This document shows, piece after piece, positions 33,417 to 46,177 of a stretch of DNA of 64,000 bases. How positions within the stretch are numbered: the first letter of the stretch is position 1; the number at the start of each line of letters is the position of its first letter. Source of the stretch: Lepisosteus oculatus (lineage: Eukaryota > Chordata > Actinopteri > Semionotiformes > Lepisosteidae); NCBI RefSeq assembly GCF_040954835.1, contig NC_090718.1:15329532-15393531 (forward strand), read 5' to 3'. A program made the position numbers and the translations under genes. The notes under the pieces are model-generated. The model saw only the letters and a program-made list of their open reading frames with translations, was not told where the DNA came from and made no database searches.

Positions 33417-35399
33417 ATGGACATCGCCATCCAGCGCCCCTGGTTTCGCCGCCCCCTCTTCTCCTCGTTGTTCCCCGTCCGGATCTTTGAGCAGAACTTC
33501 GGGGAGCACATCCCAGAGAGCGAGCTGCTCGCCCCCTTCCCCCTGATGTACTGGCCCCGGGCCTCCTTCCGCGGTGCCAGCTGGATGGACGGCGGCCTGT
33601 CAGAGGTGAGGGCCGGGCCTGTTGCGGGTTGACCGTCGACTAACCTTCCAGAGCCAAAGCTCCAGAATTCTCCAGAAGACAAAAGAGACAATCTCTGACT
33701 TTTCACAGGTTTGCTGCAGGACCTATAGCTTCTTTCCTACAGAGGAATGTTTTCAAAACTAGCTGTGAAAACCTTAATATTTTGCTAAGTCTTTACTAAA
33801 CTAAACCGTTGCACGTATGACATATTGAGACCAAGGGCTTGTGGGATATGGAGACCAAGGCTTGAAATCCTTGAGGTGGGAGAGAAAAGGCTTGGAAGGG
33901 GGTGTTTTTGTCTGTGAGAGCAGGATGGCCAGGAATGTGACAGCAGGGAAGAGCGCAGCAGATATTGAGACGTCGTATCCACAGCGTCACCAGCACTAGG
34001 ATCAAGCGCAGTGAAACAGGAGCTGCTGCTCTGCTGTGGGGGGCTGGGTGCTGGCGTTGACGTGGGCACTGAAGTCAGGGAGGAAACGGTGGGGTGTCTC
34101 TGGCTCTCTCACACATGAGTCCTGGGGCTCAGTGTCCTGACCTGCTCCGATTCCTGGGGATCCCGTGATGAGGTTCCCTCTGTGTCACGCGAGTCCCTCC
34201 CTACTGTGGCAACATTTTCTTGGTAGCATGTTAAAACTTTATTCCTCATAAAACGATCACCAGCTCAAATACCTGAGCCCTGTTAGTTTAAGACAAAAAA
34301 CCCTGTAGTTTGATGAAACACTCACTCGACAAAGAAAGTGACTCCAACAGTTCGGACATGAAACCAGTACAGCACAGATGATGTGAGCTGTTCCTTTAAG
34401 TCCGTCGGCGGGCGCGTGCACATGTTGGCCTCTGAATGTTTAGAATTGCTTCCCGCTGCCTGCAGCCAGCTCAGCCCAGCACCATGCCCTCTGTGTTCGC
34501 TGCGAGGTGTCACAATGTGACCCATGGGAGGAATCTCAGAGCGCAGTGCAAACTGCCCACTCCCCCACTCAGCTGACTCCCAGGGTCAGAGCTGCTCTTT
34601 CAGACTGCAGAGCGCTCGTCTGTAACCTTCAGCCGCCTAGAAAACCAGCCCTAAAATACCTCTTGGAATTAACCTGCTAAAGCTGGAATTGGTCACACTT
34701 AAGAGGCGCTTTGTCAGCTTGTGGCTCTAAGAGAAAGAAACAGATACCTGTATGAATCCTTCTGTTTAATAATGAGGCACACCTGATGGCTCAATGCCCT
34801 GCCCTGTGACGGGGATGCTGACCTGTGTGCATGTGAGCAGCCCAGGCTGCACAGGTGTGTTTTTGTGTGCTGACCCTGCTTCCTCCTGGCCGGCAGATGC
34901 GTCTGGACAAGGACAGGTTCGCAATCCACCTGGACGTCAAGCACTTCTCCCCCGAGGAGCTGTCCGTCAAGGTCAACGGCGACTTCATCGAGATCCGTGG
35001 GAAGCACGAGGACCGCCAGGTAGGGGAACACCCTCCCTCCCTGCCTCTCCATCCCCCTTTTCTCCTGCCTCCTCCCGGCTCCTGCCCTGTCTCCCTGGCC
35101 CTCCCCTCTCCACTCTCTCTTTCTCTGCTCCCCTCCTGCAGTCTCCCGGGGTCCAGCCTGCCCTCCAGCGTGCCTTGTGTCTTTCCCTTCGGCAGGATGA
35201 GCACGGCTATGTGTCTCGGGAGTTCCACAGGAAGTACAGGATCCCAGGAGGGGTCGAGCCGGGCTCCATCACCTCCTCGCTGTCCGCCGATGGCGTGCTG
35301 ACGATCAGCGCCACGCGCAACCTGTCCGAAGTGGCCGAGCGCACCATCCCCATCACCCGCGACGACAAGCCCGCTGGGGCTGCGCCGCAGAAGAAGTAG
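33417..35399 (+). CDS. CRYAB: CRYAB, alpha-B crystallin (HSPB5), 3 exons, 171 aa
   Basis: Alpha-B crystallin is an oligomeric ATP-independent chaperone of lens and muscle. Exons are 33417-33605, 34897-35019 and 35196-35399, all phase 0, the usual alpha-crystallin structure. Residues 1-63 are the N-terminal domain ([20 protein letters not shown]). Exons 2 and 3 form the alpha-crystallin domain ([57 protein letters not shown]). The arginine equivalent to human R120 is kept in HRKYRIP. The tail has [12 protein letters not shown] with the IPI motif that docks onto neighbouring subunits and ends in KK. Length 171 compares with 175 in human. Serines at human positions 45 and 59 are not conserved at once-obvious places. 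Regulated by the heat-shock element and TATA box just upstream. Confidence 0.98.
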
Positions 35400-36355
35400 A
35401 CTTCCTTCTCCCCCGCCCCTTCGCCCTCCCTGGCTCCTCGCCACTGCCACCCCACCACCACCGCCCCGTCTTCCTCGACCCCGGCACCCGCTGAGCCACG
35501 GGAAGTGAAGAGAGCCCCCCCCTGCATTTACAGGCAGGGGATAGGACCCCACTCATCCTCCATTACTCAGAAAGGGTGGGCTCATGGAATTCGCTGCTAC
35601 ATCAGGGCCTCTGTCCTCCTAGCTTGCTGAGTAAAATCAAACACGCTGCAGAACAGCTGAATGAGCAAGGGAAGGAGCAGACAAAGGCACACTGAGTGCA
35701 GGGCCCTGGTGCAGCTGGACCAGTCAGTCCCTTGAGGAAGGGGGAAAAGGTCCACAGAGTGACAGACGAGCCTCTGTGAAGTCAGCTACTGATCGTGCCT
35801 CAAAGACACAAAAACAGTTCAAGGAAGTAGGACAATCTTAGGGAACTTGTGCGTGTAGAAACGCCATGCCCTTAAGTGGGCAGGGTTTATGTGCAGAAGC
35901 GAGCCCCGTGACAGAGCACAGGAGCGCTCCAGAGCAGTTTGTAGCTGGAGCTGTGGGGACCATTGCCTCTCTGAGAGTGTGAACCAGATCCTGTGTTCTT
36001 GTACAGTCAGGTACCTTGTACCTGAAGGGCAGTTACACTGCAGGGGTGTTGGCAAATCCCAGTCAAGAACGCAGGTATCGGCTTCAGGAAAATCCCCGCT
36101 CCACCCAGCTCAAAGGCTGAGGCATTAGGTTTACCGCAGCAGTTGTCTGGAAAATGGTTGCTGAATTTTTTACTTACAGACTTGAAAAAGACCAAAGGAG
36201 TGACTGAATAAGTAGTCTGACTTCACAGAGGAGTTAATGACAGGTTCTCTGATAAAATTCTCTTGTTTTTGTATATACTGAAAAGCATTTAAAGTGCAAC
36301 AAAACACTATTGATTCCAAAACTCATTTGATGCATTTTTAATGCCTCCCTGTATA

Positions 36356-36361
36356 TATTAA
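36356..36361 (+). promoter_or_regulatory. Candidate poly(A) signal of CRYAB
   Basis: ATTAAA in an AT-rich stretch about 960 bp after the CRYAB stop. It is a variant hexamer; no AATAAA was noted closer. Confidence 0.25.
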
Positions 36362-36820
36362 AGCACTTTGCTGTAAGTGTAACGCACCTGCCTTCAGTGT
36401 GTTTTGACGCTGCTCACATGGCAGTGGTCAAGAGGGAAGTGGGTGTTTTCCCAGTAGAAGCCAGGCCTCTGGTTTGGACACTGGCCCAGATGCACTCTGT
36501 GATAACCACAAGGTATACACAGAGGTGTCGCAGCTGCGTGTATTGGTGACTGGGACACAGAAGGCACTTAAAACAAGGCCACTTGAGGCAGAAAACAGCC
36601 AATGAGACAAGAACATGATATCAAAACTTTTATTGTAGAATGGGCCCACAAAATCTGGAAAAGTAGAAGCAGAAAGGAAACCAGATGGGAACAACAGCAT
36701 ATCTTCCAGTGATGTAAAGAAGTGCACAACTTATCCCTTGCAGGGGCTCAGTTGTAGTCTGTTGTCCGACAGCCCTGCAGTGTCTGTGCTGTCTGCTCTT
36801 TCCTGCAGCCGGTGAGTGGG

Positions 36821-36855
36821 CTCGGCTCGGCTCGGCTCGGCTCGGCTCAGCTCAG
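36821..36855. repeat. (CTCGG)n pentanucleotide tract
   Basis: Five pure CTCGG units followed by two CTCAG variants. Confidence 0.88.
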
Positions 36856-37684
36856 CGGTCGGGCACTCCTGTGTCGGGTTCAGGTTCGTGGACAGGGAGG
36901 GGGCAGTGTTGTTTAAAAAGATCCTGCTTATTCATTTTCTATTTTGTCGTGGTCGCTGCCTAACCTTTCATTCCTGAGACCCCATATAGAGCAGCCAGAG
37001 CTCAATTAACACTTGAGTTTCTTAAATGTTCAAGAATAAATCGTTTCAACCACATGGGTGGCTCTTTCGTTCTTTTGTTGTTTATTTTTTCTGCTGTCTG
37101 CGTTTGAATCCCATGTTTTCTCCATATTGCAGCCTCAGGACAGCAGTCTTCAGTCCTGGGGCTGAAGAGACTCACAGAATGTTCTAATTTTAATTCCAGA
37201 GGAGTTGCCAATATCTTAATTTAGGCCGGTTACTTGCAGAATCACTACATGTAAACTTGTACTCAAGGTGTCTGCCTGCTGTTTATAGCTCCTTATGAAC
37301 TCTGCAGGGCAGAAATTCACCAGGACCGTAGAACCCTGAATTAAAAAATGTTTGTGCTAGAAAAACCTATATTAACCCTTTTAAACTACACATTGCAGCA
37401 GACAACACCCTTCTTATTGGAGGACACGAAAAGGAAGTCTATGCCCATCAACACTTCATGGGGGCGTGGCTACAGAGTTTCCCCAACACACACCTGTTCT
37501 GCACTGGACCTCACTGCGATTATACCACAAGGTCCCATTTCGCCACACCATCCATCCACAAGTCCACTTGCACACATGAAGAACATTGCACAACTGCTTC
37601 TCTTCACTTTATCACACTCTTAGTCCCACTTTCACATCTGCGGTTTGTCGGGATATACGGTACACTGTACTCAGCCTGCACACT

Positions 37685-39715
37685 TTACCCCCAGCAGGTG
37701 GAGCTCTGTGAGCTATTACTCTGCTGCCCTGCCTGCGTCCCTCTCTGCGCCTGCAGGTGTGGGGCTGGGTCTCTGAAGTCGTGCCGGTAGCAGGAGTCGG
37801 GGACGGGCTTTGTGTGCAGGGGATCCAGCTCAGGCTGGTGTCCCGGGAAGCAGCGGGGTTCCCTCTTTGTACCTGCAAAGCAGAGACCTGTGTCAGCATT
37901 TGAGGAACATGGCGGTGTGACTCCAGGCCTGGCAGGTCACCAGAGGGTCTTCAGATTGTCAGTCTAGCTCTTAATTGTCTGTCTAGAATAATCAGTCGGC
38001 TCATCTGACTTTTTCAGAAGACTATGAAAACCCCATAACTTGCACCCACCAGCACAGTGGGTCCTGGGTTCAACTGTGCACTGGGGCACCTTCTGTGTGG
38101 AGTTTGCACGTTCTCCCTAAAGCTGGATTACTTAGTGCCTCCAAATTGTGTCTGTGTGTGTGACTGTGTGTGTGTATGTGTATGTGTCTGTGTGGGTGAC
38201 TGTCTGTGTGACTGGGTATTCTGTGTGTACATGTCTGCGTGTGTATATGTGTCTGTGTGTGTGACTATCTGTGTGAGTGCATGTACGTGTCTGTGTGTGT
38301 GTGACTGAGAATGTGTATGAGCCCGTGTGTGTGTCTGCATGTAAGAATATCTGTGTGTGTTACTGTGTATCTATCTGTGTGTGTGGCTCTGTATCTGTCT
38401 ATGTGTGTCTGTGTGTGTGTACGTGTCTGTGTGTGTGTCTGCATTTGTGTACTTGACTGTGTGTGTGATTGTCTGTGTCTGCATGTGTGTACGTGTCTAT
38501 TTGTGTGACTGTGTATCTGTCTTTGTGTGTTTAATGTGTGTGTGAGTGACCTGAGAAGGACAGGTGCCCCTTCCCAGGCTGCAGCCCTGCCTTGTGCCCT
38601 TGCTTCATGAACACTCTGTGACCCATGCTGGGAGTTTTCTGATAGTGGATAGGTGGACACACCTCTATTCTACTGAATTTCTACAGGAAACTCTATACAC
38701 TTATGGCGTAGCCCACCCTGGGGATCTCTGGAGGCTCTGCAATTCCCCCAAAGACATTCTACAGCACCTGTTTCCCCAAGAGTCTGAGTCTCGCAGCAGG
38801 CAGCCATGACCTGATCAGCCTCAGCTGCCGAGACGAGACTCAGGGGCGCGACCAGAAGGGGTCGTTACAGGCAGGGGTCTCAGGTGCTGAAGAGAAGGGA
38901 GCAGGAACTTACCAGGATCACGCGGGGGGGGCTGTCGGCCTCGGTCATACGTGGAGGAATACGTCGTCTCAAAATAGTGAGCGAACTGCCAAAAGAGAGG
39001 AGATGTGGCTCAGCCTGAGAACCCGGGGGGAGGTACCCCCGAGAAACTCCTGTGGCGTGTGTGTTGAGTGCCAGGAATGGAGGGGGGTGGGCCTTGTGCT
39101 GTGAGGAGCACGGGGACTTCTGGGCTGCACTGTGACAGTCCTGAAAAGAACGCTTTCGCCACAGTAGGTGTGGATATTTTGAGTGGTCAGTCACACGGTT
39201 GCTCATCTCAGAGCTTTCTTCCCTCTGGAAGATTGTGAGCAAAATTCTCAACTTGGCCTGGAGGGCTGACGGTAAATCACAGGGTTGAGCCAATAGTATT
39301 CAGGTCCAGAACACTGCGTGCCTGGTATAGCTCTCTTTTTACATCTTTTTTCTTTTTACAAAACAAAGAACTTTAATGAAATGGTTTGTACGGGTGTTTA
39401 AAAACAACATTTTTCAGAAACTATCCAGGTGGCGCCCCCTGCCCCCACGGCCACACACCCTGGGGGTAAGGCCCAGACTTGGCCCACCTGGGAGGGCAGG
39501 GGCCGGCGGCGGGCCAGGGCGCGGGTGTCGCGGCGCTCCTCGGCCCAGTTGCCCACCAGGGTGGCGGGGGAGTAGGCGTCCTCGCCGGTGCCGCGGCGCC
39601 AGCCGTACTGCCGGAAGGTGGCGTCGGCGTCCCAGTCGCGCCACACCTCCCCGTGGCCCGCGGCGCGCGGTGCGCAGAGGGAGGGCGCGTCGGGCTGCTG
39701 CCATGGCGACGACAT
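37685..39715 (-). CDS. CFAP68: CFAP68 (C11orf1), ciliary protein, 3 coding exons, 162 aa
   Basis: CFAP68 is a microtubule inner protein of ciliary doublets. Exons are 39715-39488, 38985-38913 and 37872-37685, with GT-AG borders and matching phases. The conserved core GHGEVWRDWDADATFRQYGW, then TLVGNWAEERRDTR and RRPLPSQ, joins to FAHYFETTYSSTYD in exon 2 and KREPRCFPGHQPELDP in exon 3; human C11orf1 has GHGEVWTDWNN, GNWNQERYDLR, KPLPSQFGHYFETTYDTSYN and KREPHWFPGHQPELDP. Human length is 150 aa. The chosen start (MSSPWQQPDAPSL) is the first ATG after an in-frame acceptor-like AG at about 39724; the N-terminus differs from human and an upstream non-coding exon is likely. The C-terminus is divergent and serine/glutamine-rich. 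Confidence 0.93.
38030..38640 (+). repeat. Dispersed fish repeat with TG-rich expansion, in CFAP68 intron 2
   Basis: Left flank gggtcctgggttcaactgtg, ctgtgtggagtttgcacgtt and gtgcctccaaattgtgt; a 400-bp TG-rich tract (38145-38545); right flank ggacaggtgccccttcccag and gctgcagccctgccttgtgc. It parallels the repeat at 3540-4190, including the order of the flanks. Confidence 0.7.
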
Positions 39716-39939
39716 CCCGCAGCCCTCGGGAGGAGACACAGGAATCACCGGCAACAAACAGGGCATTGCTTTTTTTAAACTCTTGATTTGAGCAACAGAA
39801 GGAAATACAATACCGACAAGATCCATAACATCGGCAGGGGTACATAATACAAGCCCATGCAGTGAGAAAGTAGGGTGGGGGCGGCGAGGGCACAAGCCCT
39901 GGAACCCGAATCCGGTACAATAACGAAAGGACAGACGAT

Positions 39940-40060
39940 GAAATATTTCGAAGTCGCAAATGTGAGATATAAAGTCGTAATTCTGAGATATAAAGTCGCA
40001 ATTCTGAGTTTCTAAGTCGCGGTTCTGAGTTACTAAGTCGCAATTCTGATTTACCATAGC
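39940..40060. repeat. Short tandem repeat upstream of CFAP68
   Basis: Five to six copies of a 20-24-bp unit, aagtcgcaattctgag with small variations, lie about 230-340 bp upstream of the CFAP68 start codon. Confidence 0.82.
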
Positions 40061-41825
40061 GCGTTATTTTTACTCTCTGGCGGAAACGGGCTTCCATAGT
40101 CTTTACTGGGCAAATTCGATTAACTAAATAAGTCACTGCGGTAACTTCCCAGAAGCACACGTCAATGAACTCCCACGCTCTTCGCTGCACTTAAACGAGC
40201 AGTGTGGCGAGACGGTGCCGGCAGCGCAGTCAACCTGCTCACTCGCCTGGGAAAAAGGCCGATCCGGCTCCGAGGACAAACAACGGTTACTAACCTCAGG
40301 CTACGATAACCGACAACACCTATAACCGTCATAAATACTTAATAATATATCGACATTATGCATGACTAAATAATAGATAAATCGTACTTTCGTATGAGCT
40401 GCTATCACGGAGATCGCGACTGGGTCTCCCGCAACTCGCTCTTCCTTCTGAGTTAGTCCCACGCAGCGTCACCGCGAGTTTGCCTCTGAATTTGTCTGAT
40501 TTTCCTGTTTTCAGAAGCGAGGCGATTCTGTCCAGTTTTGCAGCTGACGAGCACACTGGAAACCCTGCAGCAGCGCCAGCGTTACTGCCGGACCGTGACG
40601 ACGAGGAGCAAGTCTGATCTCCCCCGGATTTCGTTAGTGTAGTGGGACTTTTTGCATCGTATTTTGTTACCGACGGGGCACTTCAGCATAGGTGACTCCC
40701 ATTCCCAGTGAGAAAAGCCGACAGCTCTAATTATTTCCCCAGCTGACCACGGCGCTAGCCCCGAGCGGTTAATGCACCATGACAGGGCCGCACAGCCACG
40801 CTTTCATTCATTGCCTGAACGTGAAGTCGCTACCCTACAGACTTACCGGTTTAAGTGATCCCGGCGCGGCTCAAGCGCTCTTCCTCAGCGGGATCCTCTT
40901 CCTCAGCGGGGAGACGCGCTCCTGTTGCGGCCCGTCTCCATGGACACCGGGCGCGCGGCTGCGGTTTCGCCCTGCAGCGCGACCGTGTCGAATCGTTCAC
41001 ATTTCTCAAGAAGTGCTTTTCTGGTTGAATCGGAAGTATTTATTAAGATGAGGCTGCAGTTTAGATGTATTTATTTTCTCATCGTTCAACCAACCCCCAG
41101 ATTTTTGCAAGAAGCAAAAAGGGCAGCCCAGGGCTGTTTCGGATAAGGAGCGGATGTAGTGACTTGCCCGATTTGAACAGCACGCAGACAAAAATGATTT
41201 TTTTTTTCTGAAACCCGGATCTACTGCAGCCGCTGTCGGCTTCTGCTGCTGTTTCCCAGAGCAAAACAACCCGTCTGGGTGATGAAACACAGAGAACGAA
41301 GCGCAGTATTGCAAACGTCGGAGTTTATTTGATATTATCCACTGGCCTGCTGTCGCCACGCTTGACCAACATAAGATCAAATACACAACATACTGTATCA
41401 AATATACTGTTTTCTATTCTAAAATACATGGTATACTAGTGCGGTATAATACAATACCCTATTGTACTGTATGGTATTAGAGATGATTTCTGTCATGCAG
41501 TCTGTGCTTTTGCACTTGTTACATAGGGTTAAAGCTGGAATAATGAAATGCTATACAGTATACTCACTCAGAAGTAATGGGGTACATTAAAATATAGTTT
41601 TAGGATGAGGCACAGGGCTGCCGTCAGGTTTAAGGCTTAGGTCAAGACTTCCTGTAGGGCTGGAATAATTAAGCATAACGAAACACAGACTGGAGCCCAG
41701 CGGCGGTGCTGACCACAGCCCCAACAGCAAACGAAAGGCGGAGCTCTCCGGGTTAGACAGACACCGCCAGGCAAGTTCCTCTCCCCCAGCGCTCGGGTGA
41801 CCACAGGCTGGGCCGGACCGCAGCC
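40061..41825. other. CFAP68-MIA intergenic region
   Basis: CpG content is raised at 40.2-41.0 kb, as expected for a promoter of CFAP68. A candidate AATAAA for MIA on the minus strand is at 41324-41329, about 500 bp after its stop. The rest is AT-rich unique sequence; no gene recognised. Confidence 0.5.
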
Positions 41826-43433
41826 TCAGTGGCAGTAGAAGTCCCACTTCTAGAGAGGGGAGAGGAACAGGACAGTCAGAGGGGAGCAGTAACAGGCCCT
41901 GGCTTCTTCAGAGACGCTTCTCCTCAGAAGACGGCGGAGTGTGTGTGGCGCTCGTCGTCCCCGCCAGCTCAGCTCCCAGCGCTGCGTACCTCAGAGTGGA
42001 CCCCGAGTGCTGAACTAGCGCTTACTCCACCTCCGGTCTGCACCCCAAAACCCACCACGGGCTGAATCCCCAGACCCAGTCAGTCATGCAGTGTGCCTGG
42101 ACGAGTGTGGTGGTGGACAGTGCGTCCGGTTCAAGTGGACTCACGTCTGTGTTGACCTCCACGCCTGCGGGCATCAGAACGTGCGTCTCCTCCACCGCAC
42201 TGCTGGGGAAGTGGCCCAGGCGGGCCTCCTGCTCTCCGTAGTACTCGCCCTGAACCTGCCGGGAAACGTGGAGAAGGCTGCCACCCCGTGGACAAAATGG
42301 ATATTGAACCCAGCTCTTCTTTTGGACCTGCAGTATGGACCTCTGAGATGTGAGCCTTTTTGCACTTTTTGATCATGTAACCATCCTGCTGTCGAAGCAT
42401 TGTTTTCCCTATAACTAAAGGCACTAAAACGCATCCCAGAATGACGAGATTATTTTCTTTTATTTTCAATTTTAACACAAAACACAATCCGAGGGATTTG
42501 TGGGTCTCCTTTGTCACGACTCGCAGGCACAGTGTCTGTCTGCTGCTGTTTGTCATTGTGGGATGGGGGCACTTACACTGCCGGCCCAGAAGAGATTTCC
42601 GCGGTCCTTCAGCATGGCGTAGACGTAGATGAGCTGGCCCTGGCGGATGGGGATGAAGCGACAGTCCTGGGGGTAAAAGTCTTCCAGAGCTCGGGCGATC
42701 AGGATGGGGTCTGCAGACAGGCACACAGACGGAAGGGTCAACCTTGGAGTTGATAGGTGCTGGGAGTCAGAATCAGAGGTGACAGACACTGGGAGTCACA
42801 GACTCAGAGCTGACAGAGGGCAAACAGATTTGGAATCGACAAACACAGACACAGAGCAGACAGACAGAAGGCTCAAAGACACACCATAAGGACTGGGGGG
42901 TACAGCTGTCTTGAACCTACACTCCTAATGCACTTACACCACTTTCCTAATTCCACCTGAGGGCCCCATTGCACAGCCACAGGAACATAGACTTTAATCC
43001 ACCGCACCCTGCACACACACAGATCCCAATCATTGCTGCATACACATTGCACTGTATGTGTACATTAATATACTATACAATTAATATAGAATATCACAGC
43101 CAAACACACAACCTGTGTGTCTAACACACATCCCACATCATTCAGATTCATTTTCTAGGTTTCCTCCTCATGTTCAAGTTAACTAGAAAGCCACAGAAAG
43201 ACATCAGAGAGACTTTGGTTCTGGTATAGACAATCAGGTACATGAATTGCATGTGATGGTTCAATAAACGAGTCTGTTGCCCTCTGATCGGCGGCGGGGG
43301 AGTACTCACGGCTGCACTCTTCGTCCGCACACATCTTCTTGTCGGACAGTTTGGGCATCTGCCGGCCTCCCCAGGCTGGCGCAAGGCACAGGGAGCCCAG
43401 CACCAGCAGCAAGAGAGGGAACCTTCTCGCCAT
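41826..43433 (-). CDS. MIA: MIA, secreted SH3-domain-containing protein, 4 exons, 130 aa
   Basis: MIA (melanoma inhibitory activity/CD-RAP) is a small secreted SH3-like protein of cartilage that binds fibronectin-type matrix. Exons are 43433-43310, 42710-42577, 42255-42145 and 41849-41826, borders and phases intact. Residues 1-22 are a signal peptide (RRFPLLLLVLGSLCLAPAWG). The mature part has MPKLSDKKMCADEECSHPI, PQDCRF, GQLIYVYAMLK, LFWAGSVQGEYYG, ARLGHFPSSAVEE and ends TDKWDFYCH. All four cysteines that form the two disulfides are present. It matches MIA (MPKLADRKLCADQECSHPI, VKTDKWDFYCQ) better than otoraplin, and length equals human MIA (131). In human MIA is on chromosome 19, so its place between CFAP68 and FDXACB1 is notable. 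Confidence 0.95.
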
Positions 43434-46177
43434 CTTCAGCCGCGTCTGCAGAGTGAGGACAGGAGGGGAGAGGAGGGGAGAGGAGGAGCTGGGCGGCAGG
43501 AAACGTGGCACCAGGTCAGTCCCCTTCACACGCAGCTTAGAGCAAAACACCCTGCAGAAAACAGGAAGTGGAGCTCTGAGGGAGACGGGGAAAACAAGCT
43601 CTCCTCTGTACTCAGGACCACAGAGACACCTCCGCTGACCTCCATGGCTACCTCTGCACATTCGGCCCTTGTCTCCAAACCAGGAAGCACGTCAGGCTCT
43701 GGAGCTCTCGGATGGCCAGGGGGAGGAGGCTCAGGAATTCACAGGCTCCTTTGCCTTAAGTAGTGAGCTCTGCCAAAGGCACAATAATCGTGTCCTCTTG
43801 TTTTGGCTAAGTGTGCCCACGGGTTTTGTGTTATATATTTCTGCGTGCTGCATTGGTGTTATATACTGTAATTGTGTGGCTTTGCTGTCTCTTGTCGTGT
43901 CTGGGAAGAAACTCTTCCTCTTGTTTGTGCAGCAGAGGTACACCATGTGCCCTGCTCCTGCAGAGTGGAGGCCGGTGTTCAGTATGAAATGAGCAGGCCA
44001 GGTGATGCAAACTGGGCACCAGCCTCAAAGACCTGCTTGGTTCCTGCAAGACACGGGCTGAATCCTACCAAGATCCAGGTCCGAGGTCTTAAAGACTGCT
44101 GTAGGGCACAGCAGGCCTGGGTTTTCTCCTGTGAAAGCAAGGCCTTCCTTGTGGCCAGGGCAAGGGATCGAGGCAGAGCCAGGCCCCACCCCCTCCTGTG
44201 AAAGCAGGGAACAGGGGCGTCTGTCCTGACTACAGTCCTGCTGTGCTATACCGCAGTACAAGCAGAGGGGCGTGTAGCGGCAGTGATGGTCTGGGAGAGT
44301 GTTGGAGCAGAGTGGTAGAAAGAGCACAGCAGTGCCCTTGAGAAGGAGACAGGTGGGATTTTACTAGGGCAGCAGGGAGCACGAGAGAGGAAGAGAGGTC
44401 TTCTTATTAAACACAGCTTGAACTGGTGTAGGCATCTGAAATTCCATCGAAATGCAGCCGGAATGACAGGTGTAACAGGTATGGCTAATATTAAATCAGT
44501 GTAAGAGTATGGATCATTGTTAGGTGTTAGTGAGGCCAGTAGGGGGCGCTCACCCTGCAGTCTGTGTGGGTCCTAAAGCCCCAGTATAGTGACGGGGACA
44601 CTATACTGTAAAAAGGCGCTGTCCTTTGGATGAAACAATAAAAACTAGGTCCTGACTCTCTGTGGTCAATCCCAGGGAGTTTCTCAAAAAGAGTAGGGGT
44701 GTTACCCCAGTATCCTGGCCAAATTTCCCCCTGGCCTTTCCCAATCATGGCCTCCTAATAATCCCCATCTCTGAACTGGCCTCATCACTCTGCTCTCCTC
44801 CCCACTGAGAGCTGGTGTGTGGGGAGCGGACTGGAGCATCATCCAGGTGGGGGTACACACTGGTGGGGGTGGAGGGGATCCCCATGACCTGTAAAGAGCT
44901 TTGAGTGGAGAGTCCAGAAAAGCGCTATATAAATGTAAGGAATTATTGTTTTCCCCTTCAATGATTACAGACTCAATTGGATAAATCAATTCCAATAATA
45001 AATTCGATCTGTCTCTTTAAAGGTGGCAAGCTGCTGTTCGTGAGATGGACTGCAGCGGTCAGTCACGACGCCCTGCGTTTGGTAGAGTTCGGGCGCATGA
45101 CTGATAGCAGGCAAATCAATGACAGCGAGCAGCAGGTTAGAGTGATCAATCGCGCATCGAGTAATCCAATTAAAAGTCCCGCCTTTCGCCGATTCTCCCG
45201 CATCTCATTGGCGGAAGGGAGTGTCAATTTCTATGTCCCGCCCCCGGTGTGTCGCAGTACAGTCGTCCGGCGTGGAAACACGCGTGGGCGGAACACTTTG
45301 TAAACTGTGTTTTCTAAGCGCTTTTTGTTGCACAACTTCTAAATAACCGCCCGGTCGTCTGGAAACAAAACGAATTTGTAATATAATATCTATCAACAGC
45401 AAATACATTGTCCTGTTTATACTCTAGTCGTGTATGAGTTCACCGTGTGGTTTCCTTCAGGGAGTTGTAAACCGGAGCTCCCATAGCGAATTATTTTTTT
45501 TTTTACTGACGCTCTTATGTACCTTTGATAACAGTGTTTATTTAGTGAGCTATGGTGAGCTACTGCGGTAAGAAAGAAACTATGTTAAAATCGAGTTTCT
45601 CAGGAGTGGCGTTTCATTCATTTGCAGTGGTGAAGGTGCTGTATCTGTGTCTTCTCTGCTGTTAGGAAATTCCCTCGGGAGATACAGCGAGCCCAGTTGC
45701 TCGACAGACGTGCTGGAAACTCACGGGAAGCGGAGCGGCGGAATCTACAGTCCTATCAATATCTAGATAAACCTATATTATTCTTCCAGCGTGAGTTGTC
45801 TCATTACTTGGCCTCACTTTCAACTGCGTTGGAAGAGAGGAGATTTTAATTTAGGTAATTAACGTGTTAAGTGCCTTGGCACCGGCGTGTTTCAGTATTG
45901 ATAACCACAGCGATTAGAGTGTAATTTTCTAAATTACCAACTGGATTTACCAAATGGCGCGCGTATTACTTACATTTAAGCTATTAGTTTAAATACATAA
46001 GGGTAATGTAATATAAACTAATGTTAAGCATGAATAACTTTTAACGGGGGGGTGTGAAGTGCAGTATCTGATATTCTTGGTTCTTCTCTAAAAGTGTGAC
46101 AGATCGTAGTGTGTGTCACCAGCGATGGGCTCGGTTTGTACATTATAGAGATGTAACATGTTGCTCTGTTTCTCCAG
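43434..46177. other. MIA-FDXACB1 divergent intergenic region
   Basis: Contains a SINE3 copy (44526-44949). The stretch 45.0-45.3 kb has ATTGG boxes and a CCCGCCCCC GC box within CpG-rich DNA, a plausible FDXACB1 promoter. A run of short low-complexity DNA at 45.5 kb carries nothing else. The MIA upstream side has no TATA box that I can see. Confidence 0.5.
44526..44949 (+). mobile_element. SINE3 copy, 5'-truncated
   Basis: Starts within the body (ggggcgctcaccctgcagtc) and runs through the shared segments to gtccagaaaagcgctatata and ggaattattg. The 5S-like head is missing. Confidence 0.85.

Larger units (their letters stand above)
35400..37684. other. CRYAB-CFAP68 tail-to-tail intergenic region
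   Basis: Both genes end here. It contains the two 3' UTRs, a (CTCGG)n tract (36821-36855) and otherwise unique sequence. No additional gene is recognised. Confidence 0.6.

Noticed and set aside
42355-42400. Poly(A)/terminator-like AT runs within MIA intron 2
   Set aside because: The firm exons on both sides and matching phases show that it is intronic.
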